From the NCBI RefSeq assembly GCF_003788635.1, contig NZ_AYKH01000009.1, positions 31,520-95,519 on the forward strand: a DNA stretch of 64,000 bases. Reading direction: 5' to 3'. A program made the translations under genes and the position numbers. Each line of letters starts with the position of its first letter. Position 1 is the first letter of the stretch. The notes below the pieces were generated by a model. The model had not been told where the DNA came from, made no database searches, and worked only from the letters and a program-made list of their open reading frames with translations. This document shows, piece after piece, positions 63,113-64,000 of this stretch. Source of the stretch: Salinisphaera orenii subsp. orenii MK-B5. Lineage in GTDB: Bacteria > Pseudomonadota > Gammaproteobacteria > Nevskiales > Salinisphaeraceae.

Positions 63113-63865
63113 ATGCCCCAGACCCTGCCGCATCGTCTGCTCACGCTCCTCGGCCCGCTCGCGCTGCTCGCGCTGGGCGGCTGCGTGCACAGCCCGCCGT
63201 CGGATCCCTGGGATCCGATCGAGCCGGTCAACCGCGCGGTCTATCAGTTCAACGACAAGGCCGATCAGTACGTGCTGCAGCCCGCGGCCCGCGGCTACGA
63301 CACGGTCACCCCGGATCGGGTGCAGACCAGCGTCGGTAATTTCTTCGACAACGCGCGCATGCCGATCACCATCGTCAACAGTGCGCTGCAGTTGAAGTTC
63401 GACTCGTTCAACGTCGCCCTCGGGCGCTTCATGATCAACTCCACGGCCGGTGTCGCCGGCCTGTTCGATGTCGCCAGTGCGCTGGAGATCGACGAGCCCG
63501 AGGAGGATTTCGGCCAGACCTTCGGCTACTGGGGGCTCGGCCAGGGCCCGTATCTGGTGCTGCCTTTCCTGGGGCCGAGCACCGGGCGCGACTTCGTGGG
63601 CGATCTCGGTGATCAGTTCCTCTATCCGATCGACTACCTCGACGATATCGACGACGACTACCAGTACATCATCTGGGGTCTGCGCGGTCTCGAACTGCTC
63701 AACTATCGCGCGAGCCTGCTCGGCTTCGAGGACACGCTGGAACAGCAGTTCGACCCCTACGCCTTCCTGCGCGGCTACTACCTCGAGAACCGACTGAAGG
63801 ACGTGTACGACGGCGATGTGCCGCCGGAGCGCATGTACGGCGACGACGCCGCCGACGGCGAGTAG
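63113..63865 (+). CDS. mlaA: MlaA/VacJ-family outer-membrane lipoprotein
   Basis: A 250-residue lipoprotein (lipobox LALGGC, Cys24). DPWDPIEPVNRAVYQFNDKA is the MlaA hallmark, and QTFGYWGLGQGPYLVLPFLG with GPSTGRDFVGDLGDQ follows. It forms a doughnut in the outer membrane that removes phospholipid from the outer leaflet and hands it to MlaC. No mlaBCDEF gene is nearby. It is 23 bp downstream of the epimerase and probably in the same transcript. A second family member ends at position 260, so the window holds parts of two paralogues. Confidence 0.95.
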   Translation: MPQTLPHRLLTLLGPLALLALGGCVHSPPSDPWDPIEPVNRAVYQFNDKADQYVLQPAARGYDTVTPDRVQTSVGNFFDNARMPITIVNSALQLKFDSFNVALGRFMINSTAGVAGLFDVASALEIDEPEEDFGQTFGYWGLGQGPYLVLPFLGPSTGRDFVGDLGDQFLYPIDYLDDIDDDYQYIIWGLRGLELLNYRASLLGFEDTLEQQFDPYAFLRGYYLENRLKDVYDGDVPPERMYGDDAADGE

Positions 63866-63875
63866 CGCCGGCGTC

Positions 63876-64000
63876 GTGACGCAGAACAACGCGGACATGC
63901 GTGCGCTGGCGCGGCTGTCGCGCAGCGAACTCCACGCCCATGCCCGCCACTACTTCAAGACTGGCGGCCGGACCGAACCGGAGGGGGCGCTGGGGGGCTA
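63876..64000 (+). CDS. partial ORF running off the window end
   Basis: Open from a GTG at 63876 (VTQNNADMRALARLSRSELH..) to the end of the window, 41 codons. It begins 10 bp after mlaA. No family is recognisable from this fragment, which is basic and rich in Ala, Arg and His. Another start is the ATG at 63897. Confidence 0.35.
   Translation, partial: MTQNNADMRALARLSRSELHAHARHYFKTGGRTEPEGALGG

Overview
The window is a 64 kb, gene-dense, GC-rich chromosomal segment. Gene content points to a gammaproteobacterium: uvrD, priA, prfC, ttcA, ppx, argS followed by an FtsN-like SPOR protein, pntA1/A2/B, an Ivy lysozyme inhibitor, and fliA beside a FleQ/FlrA relative. Strongly acidic proteins and a complete set of glucosylglycerate genes suggest a salt-tolerant organism. 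A Salinisphaerales-like or similar halophilic lineage is a guess only. I saw no tRNA, rRNA, CRISPR array, prophage or transposase gene.

Layout. 1-2.7 kb: end of an mlaA-type gene, corA and glycerate kinase. 2.7-6 kb: a FleQ/FlrA-like regulator with a broken ATPase core, a sigma-54-type promoter region, fliA and a gamma-glutamylcyclotransferase. 6.3-12.1 kb (minus strand): a small exported protein, two glycosyltransferases around a chorismatase, and a two-component system. 12.2-16.8 kb: glucosylglycerate synthesis (phosphatase and synthase), an Ivy inhibitor, and a GH13 glucosylglycerate/sucrose phosphorylase. 17.1-28.3 kb: mnmG, oppABCD, cardiolipin synthase, an EEP hydrolase, a separated oppF and an exported amidohydrolase-like protein. 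28.5-34.4 kb: RNA-binding protein, M48 protease, uvrD, a DUF3187 protein and a GluR0-like potassium channel. 34.8-43.2 kb (minus): SPOR protein, argS, methyltransferase, six-EF-hand protein, two-component system and priA. 43.5-48 kb (minus): Nudix hydrolase, pntB-pntA2-pntA1 and an exported protein. 48.1-58.5 kb: ExoIX-like nuclease, fructosamine kinase, ttcA, fatty-acid desaturase, a Kv channel, an NlpC/P60 lipoprotein, ppx, prfC, a candidate small RNA, a membrane protein and acylphosphatase. 58.6-64 kb: unknown protein, two c-type cytochromes, an orphan parB, an acyltransferase/epimerase pair, a second mlaA and a partial ORF.

How the genes work together. GpgS and its phosphatase make glucosylglycerate. 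The GH13 phosphorylase can split it and glycerate kinase can return glycerate to glycolysis, so a full osmolyte cycle lies within 15 kb. CorA, the two K+ channels and the EF-hand protein beside a PmrAB/QseBC-type system give an ion-handling theme. MlaA x2, cardiolipin synthase, the desaturase and the acyltransferase give an envelope-lipid theme.

Most notable non-gene structures: (i) five copies of a ~255-305 bp inverted-terminal-repeat element, each inserted at the TA of a gene's TAG stop codon; (ii) a ~175 nt intergenic small-RNA candidate with its own promoter and terminator and the same C-rich nonamer in two hairpin loops; (iii) a sigma-54 promoter with IHF-like site and upstream dyad before fliA; (iv) two perfect DnaA boxes around AT-rich DNA upstream of priA; (v) at least five genes whose -10-like hexamer lies 6-7 nt before the ATG, as in leaderless mRNAs.
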